Shown here: piece after piece, positions 9,497-16,490 of the stretch
Numbering within the stretch: position 1 is the first letter of the stretch
Layout: each line of letters opens with the position of its first letter
NCBI GenBank assembly: GCA_964520655.1
Contig: CAZFNI010000001.1
Coordinates: 1 to 64,000, forward strand
DNA length: 64,000 bases
Source of the DNA: JACQQW01 sp964520655
GTDB taxonomy: Bacteria; Omnitrophota; Gorgyraeia; Zapsychrales; Fredricksoniimonadaceae
Reading direction: 5' to 3'
The notes under the pieces: generated by a model
What the model was told of the DNA's origin: nothing
What the model saw: the letters and a program-made list of their open reading frames with translations, nothing else
Database searches by the model: none
Made by a program: the position numbers and the translations under genes

Positions 9497-11815
9497 ATGA
9501 TGCGATTATGGGAAAATATTACACGGCAGCTGAGAACTGGCAGGAAGATCCTGGTCTTAGCAGCTGTTTTCATGGTGCTGATCACAGCGATACCGTGTTT
9601 TGCGTATTATTTGCCGCTTAATTCCAGCTCCAGCGGGAATATCGGTGTCGGGACAGCCAGCCCTCAAACAAGATTTTCCATTGTCGGCGGGAATGTGGGG
9701 ATAGGCACCTGGACAGCGGCGAATGCGTCTTTGGAAACCACTGGCATTAGGTTGATCGGCAACGGCGCGGCGGCGGGCAGCGTACTTGTCTCATCCTCAA
9801 CGGGGATCGGGACCTGGATGGCGGCGTCAACCTTGGCGACGTCGGGCAGTACACCGTCAGGTTGGTCGACAGGGACGGCGACGGTCTATAACACAACGGG
9901 ATCGGACAATGTGGGTATAGGGACAACAACGCCTCAGGGCGGGTTGGTTGTGACCAACGGGAATGTGGGTGTCGGCACATGGACAACCATTGGCGGCAGG
10001 TTGATTGTGAGTGGTCCCGGTAATGTTGGGATCAATACAGCCTGGCCTGGCGCTAAATTCGAGGTTGTTGGCCCGGGGACTACGACCAATATGGCCCGGT
10101 TTATCAATAGTCAGGGAAGCATGACGTTTTATCTGGCACCGACTATTCCCGCGTCCGGTGTTTGGACGACAAGTGGAGGGGCCTTTTATGAGACACAAAT
10201 AGGGGTTTCATCCGATACGGATCTTTGGTTAGTACAAAACAATACAGCCAAGATCAAGATGCCTTACACTGATTCTGTGCAAATAACGGACAGCACAGGT
10301 CTTTATGTCCAGAAAAATGTTGGGATAGGGACAACAACATACCAGGCGGCATTGGCGGTCATGGGTAATGTCGGCATTGGTACCTGGGCGCCTATTACAT
10401 CTTTAGATACCAAAGGTTTTCGCTTGGCAACAGGGCCGTCGGCTGGATATGTGCTTGTGTCAGGATCAACGGGGATTGGAACCTGGATGGCGGCGTCGAC
10501 CCTGGCGACGTCGGGCAGTACACCGTCAGGTTGGTCGACGGGAACGGGTACGGTTTATACAACGACAGGGTCGGATAATGTGGGTATAGGGACGATCACT
10601 GTTCCTGAAAAGTTAACCATTAGCGGGAATATACAATTTACGGCTGGTGCCTCTCGCACGATCAACGTCGCCACAAATCCGGGAGGTTCAGGGAATGATC
10701 TGACAGTATCGGCAGGAAATCCCAGTGCTGCATCGGATAATTACGGAGGGAACCTGTATTTAAAAGGGGGTGATAGTGATGGTGGCGGGGCTATGGATGC
10801 GGGTAATGTTTATATTTCCGGCGGTTCTGATGCATTATCCAGTTTACAGGGTGATGTGATCTTAGGGAACAACGGGTCAACAACGTTAGGCAATGTCGGT
10901 ATCGGCACCTGGGCTCCCACGGCTGCTTTGCAGGTGAATTCGACCAATGCCTCGCCATTTATCGTGGATGCTAACGGCAATGTCGGTATTGGTACAACAC
11001 GCACATCTTCGGCCCGTTTTGTGGTGATGGGGCAGAATGTCGGTCTTGGGACATGGCTGCCGGCTACTCCCGTACACCTTAAGACAACATATTATCCGAC
11101 GCTGGCCACATTTGAGAGCGGATGTTCCGGCTGCAATACGAATATTGAAGTCCAGAATATTTATAAGGGTAATAATGATTCGACCAGTGTGAAATTTAAA
11201 TTCTATGGCGGCGGAGCTGCGTATATTGGCGGCGTAAGTCCAAGCAGTTTGGCTGCAGAGCTGAGTTTTTCGGTTATGGACGCCTCCGGTGCAACGGTTA
11301 CGGCAGCAAGGATCGATAAGAATGGGAATTTGGGTGTCGGCACAACAACGCCGCAGGCGAAGTTGGTTGTTCTTGACGGCAATGTCGGCATTGGGACATG
11401 GACGGCCGGTGGCGGCAAATTGATCGTTATGGGCAGCGGGAATGTTGGGATATCAACGGCATGGCCTGGGACCGCACTTGATGTCAACGGAACCATTCGT
11501 TCTGTTGGAACAGGAAACTCATACTTTGCGGGTAATGTTGGTGTTGGAACATCGGCAGCGCCTAATACTTTAGCGGTACAAGGAACACTTGCCGTTGGCA
11601 GCGCAGCATTTGCAGGCGCAACATTACCAGCAAATTCATTGGTGGTCTCGGGTAATATAGGAGTCGGTTCGACTGCGCCTGGTACCCCATTAGATGTCAA
11701 CGGCCGGGCGCGGCTTGTTGGGATAGGAACAACTGTCCCTTGTGCTTTGTGTATGAAGGCGGACGGCACACTTGGTTATTACAACACAACAACTTTTCAA
11801 GGTATATGCAATTGA
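9497..11815 (+). CDS. GIGT-repeat surface fibre protein C, secreted, 772 aa
   Basis: It starts 15 bp after fibre B with a good Shine-Dalgarno (AAGGA, 9486-9490). The N-terminus has a basic stretch then a hydrophobic segment (residues ~18-37, ending ITAIPCFA), a signal peptide with a long n-region. The body repeats the modules of proteins A and B, including LETTGLRLIGNGAAAGSVL near 9725 and GWSTGTGTVYTTTGSD. The insert at ~10080-10310 is unique to it. The C-terminus (GIGTTVPCALCMKADGTLGYY) has two cysteines three residues apart and is not the head domain of protein B. Its last bases overlap the next gene. It is probably co-transcribed with B and has a related but different tip. Confidence 0.82.
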   Translation: MMRLWENITRQLRTGRKILVLAAVFMVLITAIPCFAYYLPLNSSSSGNIGVGTASPQTRFSIVGGNVGIGTWTAANASLETTGIRLIGNGAAAGSVLVSSSTGIGTWMAASTLATSGSTPSGWSTGTATVYNTTGSDNVGIGTTTPQGGLVVTNGNVGVGTWTTIGGRLIVSGPGNVGINTAWPGAKFEVVGPGTTTNMARFINSQGSMTFYLAPTIPASGVWTTSGGAFYETQIGVSSDTDLWLVQNNTAKIKMPYTDSVQITDSTGLYVQKNVGIGTTTYQAALAVMGNVGIGTWAPITSLDTKGFRLATGPSAGYVLVSGSTGIGTWMAASTLATSGSTPSGWSTGTGTVYTTTGSDNVGIGTITVPEKLTISGNIQFTAGASRTINVATNPGGSGNDLTVSAGNPSAASDNYGGNLYLKGGDSDGGGAMDAGNVYISGGSDALSSLQGDVILGNNGSTTLGNVGIGTWAPTAALQVNSTNASPFIVDANGNVGIGTTRTSSARFVVMGQNVGLGTWLPATPVHLKTTYYPTLATFESGCSGCNTNIEVQNIYKGNNDSTSVKFKFYGGGAAYIGGVSPSSLAAELSFSVMDASGATVTAARIDKNGNLGVGTTTPQAKLVVLDGNVGIGTWTAGGGKLIVMGSGNVGISTAWPGTALDVNGTIRSVGTGNSYFAGNVGVGTSAAPNTLAVQGTLAVGSAAFAGATLPANSLVVSGNIGVGSTAPGTPLDVNGRARLVGIGTTVPCALCMKADGTLGYYNTTTFQGICN

Positions 11816-12780
11816 TTTATTTATTGTTCATTTCTTTGTTAATGACATCAATCTGTTATGCGGAGCAGATTATTCTAACATCGGGGGCTACATGGACAGT
11901 TCCAGCAAACTGGAACAATAGTATGAATACAATTGAATGTATTGGCGCGGGTGGTAACGGAGCGGATGGTCTGGTGAATGGTATCGGAGGCGGTGGCGGC
12001 GGTGGTGGAGAGTATCGGCGGATCAGGAATTTCTCAACGACAGCTGGTAGTTCCATATCGTATTCAATCGCATCCGGGGGATCAGGTAGTGACACGACAT
12101 TCAATACGAATTCCTTGATCTGTAAAGCAGGAGCTAATGCTTCAGGCGGAACAGGTGGGGCAGGGGGATTAGGTGGTACAGGGAGCGATCTAAATGCGAA
12201 TGGCGGAGACGGGGGAACAACGCCTGGACGTTCAGGTGTGGGAGGTGGGGGAGCAGGTGGTTTTTATGGTCCAGGAAATACTTCAACACCTGATGTAAGC
12301 GCGACGGGTGGGGGCGGAGCTAATTCAGGAACGGGAAGTGTTGGAACAGGAGGAACGACAGGCGCAGATGGGGGGTATGGATATGGGGGCACAGGGAATG
12401 GGATAGGCAGCGGTAAGGCTACCGTTCCAGGAACAGCAGGAACATTTGGCGGAGGTGGAGGCGGTGGGAAAGGATATCTGGCAACGGCGTTAAATTGTAC
12501 AAATGGAGGTAATGGCGGGGCTGGGAAAGAATATGGATTGGGTGTAGGTTCAGGTGGCGGCGGAGGTGGCGGGGGTGGTTCGACAGGCACAGGCAATGGT
12601 GGTAATGGTGGTAATGGAGGCAACTACGGAGGTGGCGGCGGTGGCGGTGGCGGTGTTGCCACCGGCGCAACGAATGGAACAAAAGGAACGGGAGCACAAG
12701 GTGTTATCATTATTACATACTCTCCTATTGGCAATAATTTAAATAATGCGAGTATCGCCAATGCTCAGGTCAGTTTCTGA
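11806..12780 (+). CDS. Secreted glycine-rich protein
   Basis: I chose the ATG at 11806, which overlaps the end of fibre C by 10 bp, because translation from there begins with a classic signal peptide (MQLIYLLFISLLMTSICYA). Upstream in-frame ATGs would bury it. The mature ~305 residues open with 'ATWTVPANWN..MNTIECIGAGGNG' and close with 'AQGVIIITY', the framing strands of glycine-rich beta domains found in tail-fibre and surface proteins. The middle is dominated by runs of Gly with Asn, Ser and Thr. It probably works with the adjacent fibres at the cell surface. Catalytic residues are not apparent. Confidence 0.78.
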   Translation: MQLIYLLFISLLMTSICYAEQIILTSGATWTVPANWNNSMNTIECIGAGGNGADGLVNGIGGGGGGGGEYRRIRNFSTTAGSSISYSIASGGSGSDTTFNTNSLICKAGANASGGTGGAGGLGGTGSDLNANGGDGGTTPGRSGVGGGGAGGFYGPGNTSTPDVSATGGGGANSGTGSVGTGGTTGADGGYGYGGTGNGIGSGKATVPGTAGTFGGGGGGGKGYLATALNCTNGGNGGAGKEYGLGVGSGGGGGGGGGSTGTGNGGNGGNGGNYGGGGGGGGGVATGATNGTKGTGAQGVIIITYSPIGNNLNNASIANAQVSF

Positions 12781-12804
12781 GCAATGAAGAAATTTTTCTA
12801 TTGC
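12781..12804 (+). terminator. Weak terminator-like hairpin after the fibre locus
   Basis: Directly after the stop codon, GCAAT and ATTGC pair around an inner AGAA/TTCT stem. The stem is AT-rich and the U-tract is poor, so termination would be partial. It abuts the promoter of the next operon. Confidence 0.3.
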
Positions 12805-12828
12805 AAATATATATTTGATTGTTATACT
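12801..12828 (+). promoter_or_regulatory. Sigma70-type promoter for the rpsB operon
   Basis: TTGCAA (12801-12806), 16-bp spacer, TATACT (12823-12828). The spacer is very AT-rich. The predicted start near 12835 gives a ~130-nt leader before rpsB. Confidence 0.55.
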
Positions 12829-12846
12829 ACTGACTCCATTGAACGG

Positions 12847-12886
12847 CCACGGATAAAAGATGGCATGAGGTAAGTCTCTTCCGTGG
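12847..12886 (+). promoter_or_regulatory. Leader hairpin upstream of rpsB
   Basis: CCACGGA (12847-12853) pairs perfectly with TCCGTGG (12880-12886), enclosing a shorter AGA/TCT stem. It lies in the untranslated leader, far from the Shine-Dalgarno (AAGGAG, 12949-12954), and has no U-tract, so it is not a terminator. Ribosomal protein operons are often autoregulated through leader RNA; S2 binding here is an inference only. Confidence 0.35.
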
Positions 12887-12963
12887 TTTAATTAACAGTC
12901 GCGCCATTACCTGTTTGTTTCTGCAAACCGCCGGCGCCGGCAAAAGTGAAGGAGATGTGTTGT

Positions 12964-13701
12964 ATGAATAACGAATTGATCAAGAAGTTGTTGGAAGCTG
13001 GCGTGCATTTCGGCCACCAAAGCCGCCGTTGGAACCCCAAAATGAAGCGTTTTATTTTCGGTGAACGCGGTGGTATCTACATCATCGACCTCGAGAAGAC
13101 TGAAGAACGTTTGAACACTGCCCGTGATTTTATCCGCGAGATCGCGGCTAAAGGCGGCAAGATCCTTTTTGTCGGTACAAAAAAACAAGCCCAGGATGTC
13201 ATTGAAGAAGAAGCCAAGCGCTGCGAAGGCTACTATGTGCGCAACCGCTGGATGGGCGGCTTGCTGACCAATCTGGAAACCGTGAAGAAATCCGTTAAGA
13301 AGTTGATCGATATTGAAAAGATGGAAACCAATGGGACCATCGGCAGATTGACCAAAAAGGAAGCTTCCCTATTAATGAAGGAAAAAGAACGTTTATTACG
13401 CGATCTTGGCGGTATCCGGGAAATGACAGTTCCTCCCGCGGCCATGATCGTTGTGGATACGAAAAAAGAAGAGATCGCTGTTGCTGAGGCTACCCGTTTG
13501 GGTATCCCGGTCGTTGGTTTGATCGATACCAATTCTGATCCAGACAAGATCAACTATCCTATCCCTGGCAACGATGACGCGGTCAAATCGATCAAATTCA
13601 TCACATCGTTATTGGTTGACAGCATTTTAGACGGCCGTCGTGAGCACATCGCGGGTAAAAAAGCCCAGGTGACAGCTGCGGCACAGGAAGTGACCGTTTA
13701 A
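12964..13701 (+). CDS. rpsB: Small ribosomal subunit protein uS2
   Basis: Start at the ATG 12964 (MNNELIKKLLEAGVHFGHQ), nine bases after AAGGAG; a start at 12946 would put the Shine-Dalgarno inside the gene. The 245-residue length is normal for S2. Diagnostic segments are GVHFGHQSRRWNPKM (from residue 13), YVRNRWMGGLLTN, GIPVVGLIDTNSDP and the IPGNDDA motif. S2 sits on the head of the 30S subunit and is needed for S1 docking. It is first in the conserved order rpsB-tsf-pyrH-frr. Confidence 0.97.
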   Translation: MNNELIKKLLEAGVHFGHQSRRWNPKMKRFIFGERGGIYIIDLEKTEERLNTARDFIREIAAKGGKILFVGTKKQAQDVIEEEAKRCEGYYVRNRWMGGLLTNLETVKKSVKKLIDIEKMETNGTIGRLTKKEASLLMKEKERLLRDLGGIREMTVPPAAMIVVDTKKEEIAVAEATRLGIPVVGLIDTNSDPDKINYPIPGNDDAVKSIKFITSLLVDSILDGRREHIAGKKAQVTAAAQEVTV

Positions 13702-13731
13702 TTTAGGATATAGATAGAGGAGAATTTAGCA

Positions 13732-14193
13732 ATGATGACCATTTCAGCTTCAGATATCAAACGATTACGTGAAGAAACATCCTGCGGGGTGATCGACTGC
13801 AAAAAAGCATTGGATCAGGCCAAAGGTGATTTTGCCAAAGCTAAAGAATTATTGCGTCAGCGCGGTTTGGAAATGGCGGCTAAGAAAAGCGACCGCAGCG
13901 CGAAAGAAGGCCGTGTCGAAAGCTATATCCATGCCGGTAACAAGATCGCGGTCATTGTGGAAGTCAACTGCGAGACCGATTTCGTCGGCCGAAACGATGA
14001 TTTCATCAAGTTCACGAAAGAATTAGCGATGCATATCGCGGCGATGAATCCGGAGAACGTGGAAAGCCTGTTGGCCCAGCCGTTCGTCCGCGATGCCAGC
14101 AAGACTATCAAGGACATGTTAAACGATTTAGTCGCAAAGATCGGCGAGAACATCATGGTCGGCCGTTTCGTGCGCTACAAGGTGGGTGAATAA
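13732..14193 (+). CDS. tsf: Elongation factor Ts, short form
   Basis: EF-Ts is the nucleotide exchange factor that reloads EF-Tu with GTP. Residues 6-45 are the N-terminal UBA-like domain, and TDFVGRND (82-89) is the signature contacting EF-Tu. At 153 residues it is much shorter than the E. coli (283) or Thermus (~196) proteins. The segment that normally follows 'AMNP' (about 50 residues with the EGKPE-type motif) is missing, and the sequence runs straight to 'LLAQPFVRDASKTIKDML' and the usual ending 'RFVRYKVGE'. Start is ATG 13732 or 13735 behind AGAGGAG. The reduction looks natural: the frame is intact and the C-terminus is conserved. Confidence 0.95.
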   Translation: MMTISASDIKRLREETSCGVIDCKKALDQAKGDFAKAKELLRQRGLEMAAKKSDRSAKEGRVESYIHAGNKIAVIVEVNCETDFVGRNDDFIKFTKELAMHIAAMNPENVESLLAQPFVRDASKTIKDMLNDLVAKIGENIMVGRFVRYKVGE

Positions 14194-14923
14194 CTCCGTG
14201 CCAAATAGCAAGAAACCTGTCTATAAGAGGATATTGCTTAAATTAAGCGGCGAAGCACTGCTTGGCCGTTTGGCTCATGGTATCGACGCTGAAATGTGCG
14301 CTTCCTTAGCGTCGCAAGTTAAAGAGATCCATGATGCCGGAGTAGAGGTGGCCATCGTTGTCGGCGGGGGCAATATCTTCCGTGGGCAGGTGGAAAGCAC
14401 GCGTTTCGGTCTGGACCGCTCTGTGGCCGATTACATGGGGATGTTGGCTACCGTCATGAATGGTCTGGCGCTGCAGAACGCCCTCGAGCAGATTGGTCTT
14501 CCAACGAGGGTTATGACCGCCATCCAGATGCACGCGATCGCCGAGCCGTATATTTTGCGCCGTGCTATTCGGCATTTGGAAAAACGCCGCGTCATTATTT
14601 TTGTCGCCGGGACCGGTAATCCGTATTTCACCACTGATACCGCGGCGGCGTTACGTGCCACCGAGATCAAATGCGACGTGATCATGAAAGCGACAAAGGT
14701 CGACGGTGTGTATACAGCTGATCCCAAGAAAGACAGCAGTGCCAAACGTTTTGAGAGTTTGAAGTTCATTGATGTCCTCAAGAAGAATTTGAAGGTGATG
14801 GATGCGACAGCGATCTCCATGTGTATGGATAATTCGATCCCCATCATCGTGTTCGACCTGCTGCAAAAAGGGAATATCAAACGCGCCGTATACGGCGAAA
14901 AAATAGGTACCATAGTCCGTTAA
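14186..14923 (+). CDS. pyrH: UMP kinase
   Basis: It phosphorylates UMP to UDP in pyrimidine synthesis and belongs to the amino-acid kinase fold. Visible motifs are KLSGEALLG, the glycine loop GGGNIFRG, DYMGMLATVMNGLALQ, and the ATP/UMP region GTGNPYFTTDTAAALRA. Length (~245 aa) is typical of bacterial hexameric UMP kinases. The start is uncertain: GTG at 14186 overlaps the tsf stop, while GTG at 14198 is better spaced from the AAGGTGGG at 14179. Either gives a short N-terminal lead before YKRILLKLSG. Confidence 0.96.
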   Translation: MNNSVPNSKKPVYKRILLKLSGEALLGRLAHGIDAEMCASLASQVKEIHDAGVEVAIVVGGGNIFRGQVESTRFGLDRSVADYMGMLATVMNGLALQNALEQIGLPTRVMTAIQMHAIAEPYILRRAIRHLEKRRVIIFVAGTGNPYFTTDTAAALRATEIKCDVIMKATKVDGVYTADPKKDSSAKRFESLKFIDVLKKNLKVMDATAISMCMDNSIPIIVFDLLQKGNIKRAVYGEKIGTIVR

Positions 14924-14938
14924 CCACGGGGGGTGCAT

Positions 14939-15499
14939 ATGACAGCAAAAGACATATTAAAAGACGTGGATGTAAAGATGAAAAAGGCGATGGAGACCAT
15001 GCTGCGCGAGTTCTCGGAAGTCCGCACTGGCCGTGCCCAGCCGTCCTTGATCGACGACATGCACATTGATTATTACGGGACATCGACCCCGATCAAGCAG
15101 TTGGCTCAGGTGTCGTCCCCGGATCCCCGGCAGATCATGATCCAGCCCTGGGATGCGAACGCTCTTAAAGATATCGAAGCGGCGATCATGAACTCCAAAC
15201 TGGGGGTTAATCCCAATAATGACGGGAAGGTGATCCGTTTGGTGTTCCCGCCGCTGTCAACAGAACGTCGTGAAGAGTTCATCAAGGTCTGTAAAGATAT
15301 GGCCGAACGCGGTCGCGTAACGATCCGTTCCCTGCGCCGCGATGCCAATGAAAAGGCAAAGAAGATGCAGGGCGAGGGGCATGTGAGCGAAGATGAGAAA
15401 TTCAAGACTGAAGAAGAAGTCCAAAAAATGACGGACCGTTTCATTAAAGAAATTGACGCAACGCTCGAGAAAAAGAGCAAAGAGCTGCGCGAAGTTTAG
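14939..15499 (+). CDS. frr: Ribosome recycling factor
   Basis: With EF-G it splits post-termination ribosomes. The 186-residue length matches the family. Landmarks are the N-terminal helix EFSEVRTGRAQPSLID, the domain II segment 'YGTSTPIKQLAQVSSPDPR', and PPLSTERREEFIK followed by the long C-terminal helices. I prefer the ATG at 14939 just after a G-rich Shine-Dalgarno over the GTG at 14933. It is the last gene of the rpsB-tsf-pyrH-frr group and is followed 16 bp later by a tRNA gene. Confidence 0.97.
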   Translation: MTAKDILKDVDVKMKKAMETMLREFSEVRTGRAQPSLIDDMHIDYYGTSTPIKQLAQVSSPDPRQIMIQPWDANALKDIEAAIMNSKLGVNPNNDGKVIRLVFPPLSTERREEFIKVCKDMAERGRVTIRSLRRDANEKAKKMQGEGHVSEDEKFKTEEEVQKMTDRFIKEIDATLEKKSKELREV

Positions 15500-15515
15500 A
15501 TCTTTTAGATTTGTT

Positions 15516-15588
15516 GACCCACTAGCTCACCCGGTAGAGCACCACCCTTTTAAGGTGGGGGTACCGCGTTCGAGTCGCGGGTGGGTCA
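15516..15588 (+). tRNA. tRNA-Lys(TTT)
   Basis: Acceptor GACCCAC pairs with GTGGGTC. The D arm is GCTC..GAGC, the anticodon stem CCACC/GGTGG encloses loop CTTTTAA (anticodon TTT), and the T arm is CCGCG-TTCGAGT-CGCGG. CCA is not encoded. A T-run follows directly. Confidence 0.95.
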
Positions 15589-15604
15589 CTTTTTTCCCTT
15601 GCTT

Positions 15605-15686
15605 GGGCGGGTGGCGGAATTGGTAGACGCGCATGCCTTAGGAGCATGTGGGGCGACTCGTGGAGGTTCAAGTCCTCTCCCGCCCA
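15605..15686 (+). tRNA. tRNA-Leu(TAG)
   Basis: Acceptor GGGCGGG pairs with CCCGCCC. The class II signature TGGCGGAATTGGTAGACGCG follows; anticodon stem CATGC/GCATG encloses CTTAGGA (anticodon TAG); then a long variable arm and T loop TTCAAGT. CCA is not encoded. Its last 18 bp recur at 15826-15843. Confidence 0.95.
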
Positions 15687-15843
15687 TATTAAAGAATTAA
15701 TATGGATGTTGGAGGGCTTGAAGTGAGCCCGATTATAAACTCCGACGAATAGGAGGAGTTTATGGGCGAGTGGCTGACCCGAAGTGAAGTTCTGGCGCAG
15801 AAGCGGCGGAACGAACGGAGGGCACCAAGTCCTCTCCCGCCCA
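15687..15843 (+). mobile_element. 157-bp structured element attached to the tRNA-Leu 3' end
   Basis: The element lies between two exact 18-bp copies of the tRNA-Leu 3' end (CAAGTCCTCTCCCGCCCA at 15669-15686 and 15826-15843). Inside are a GGGCT/AGCCC hairpin (15714-15730) and a perfect 9-bp hairpin ATAAACTCC/GGAGTTTAT (15735-15763). An 80-nt tRNA-like stretch (15764-15843) then begins GGGCGAGTGG, which can re-form 6 of 7 acceptor pairs, but has a disrupted T loop and no anticodon loop. It has no coding capacity. It could be a degenerate tRNA duplicate, a remnant of integration at a tRNA gene, or a small non-autonomous repeat. I cannot decide between these from one copy. Confidence 0.5.
15764..15843 (+). 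pseudogene. tRNA-Leu-like relic
   Basis: It starts GGGCGAGTGGC like the tRNA-Leu at 15605 and ends with the same 18 bases. The T loop is nine bases (GCACCAAGT) instead of TTCAAGT, and the middle folds as TTCTG-GCG-CAGAA, with no usable anticodon loop. It is not expected to work as a tRNA. Confidence 0.45.
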
Positions 15844-15866
15844 CTATAAAAAGTGTGCGGGAATAG

Positions 15867-15894
15867 TTGACAAAAGTCGTACTTTACATATGAT
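15867..15894 (+). promoter_or_regulatory. Strong sigma70-type promoter before tRNA-Gly
   Basis: Perfect -35 TTGACA (15867-15872), 16-bp spacer, TATGAT (15889-15894). The predicted start near 15901 is a few bases before tRNA-Gly, and the transcript could continue into the ptsN-yvcK-ptsHI genes. Confidence 0.7.
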
Positions 15895-15904
15895 AGTTCT
15901 TTAT

Positions 15905-15980
15905 GCGGCGGTAATTCAGTTGGTAGAATGCCACCTTGCCAAGGTGGATGCCATCGGTTCAAACCCGATCCGCCGCTCCA
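15905..15980 (+). tRNA. tRNA-Gly(GCC)
   Basis: Acceptor GCGGCGG pairs with CCGCCGC, anticodon stem CCACC/GGTGG encloses TTGCCAA (anticodon GCC), and the T loop is TTCAAAC. Unlike the two upstream tRNAs, CCA is encoded (15978-15980). Confidence 0.95.
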
Positions 15981-16002
15981 AATTTTTCTTCCCGGAGGTT
16001 TC

Positions 16003-16473
16003 ATGAAAATTACCGAGTTTTTGTGTAAGGCCGCCGTCGTAAGCGACTTGAAAGCCACGACAAAGCCGGAAGTCATCGCGGAAATGGTTGGATTGCTCGT
16101 CGAAGGCGGTGCGCTGGAAAAGAAACACAAGAACAAGGTGATCGAAGTCCTCATGGCCAGGGAAGCGTTGGGTTCGACGGCCATCGGCCAGGGGATCGCT
16201 ATCCCGCATGGCAAGTCTGACAATACGGATAAATTGGTCGCGGCCCTGGCGGTCAGCAAAAGTGGCGTGGCTTTTGATTCTTTAGACGGAGAACCTGCCA
16301 ATATTTTCTTTTTGCTGGTCGCTCCCGTTGATTCTGCTGGTCCCCATCTTAAAGCCCTTGCCCGGGTCTCACGGTTGTTGAAAGATAAGTTCTTCCGCGA
16401 CAGTTTAAAGAATTCAAAAACAAGCAAAGATATCATTGAATTAGTCTCCCGCGAAGACGCGCGGATCGGTTAG
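16003..16473 (+). CDS. ptsN: PTS EIIA (EIIA-Ntr-type) phosphocarrier protein
   Basis: The start is ATG 16003 behind CGGAGG (15993-15998), just after tRNA-Gly; longer frames run through the tRNA. The 156 residues form one EIIA fructose/mannitol/Ntr-type domain. The phosphorylated histidine is His69 in 'GQGIAIPHGKSDN', and 'NIFFLLVAP' is the conserved core strand. No EIIB or EIIC domain is fused or adjacent. The neighbours are yvcK, HPr and EI, so it probably receives phosphate from HPr and acts as a regulator, as in PTS-Ntr systems; its target is not shown by the sequence. Confidence 0.88.
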   Translation: MKITEFLCKAAVVSDLKATTKPEVIAEMVGLLVEGGALEKKHKNKVIEVLMAREALGSTAIGQGIAIPHGKSDNTDKLVAALAVSKSGVAFDSLDGEPANIFFLLVAPVDSAGPHLKALARVSRLLKDKFFRDSLKNSKTSKDIIELVSREDARIG

Positions 16474-16490
16474 TTTCACCCTTTGCGATC

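Noticed and set aside
12264..12623. Minus-strand proline-rich reading frame
   Set aside because: It is the complement of the glycine codons of the secreted glycine-rich gene; many similar minus-strand frames mirror the GIGT repeats.
1..12780. Prophage
   Set aside because: Tail-fibre-like repeats are present, but the proteins carry signal peptides and no capsid, portal, terminase, integrase or lysis gene is seen in the window.
15522..16436. Minus-strand 304-codon frame across the tRNA region
   Set aside because: It covers three tRNA genes and most of ptsN on the other strand and has no recognisable protein features.
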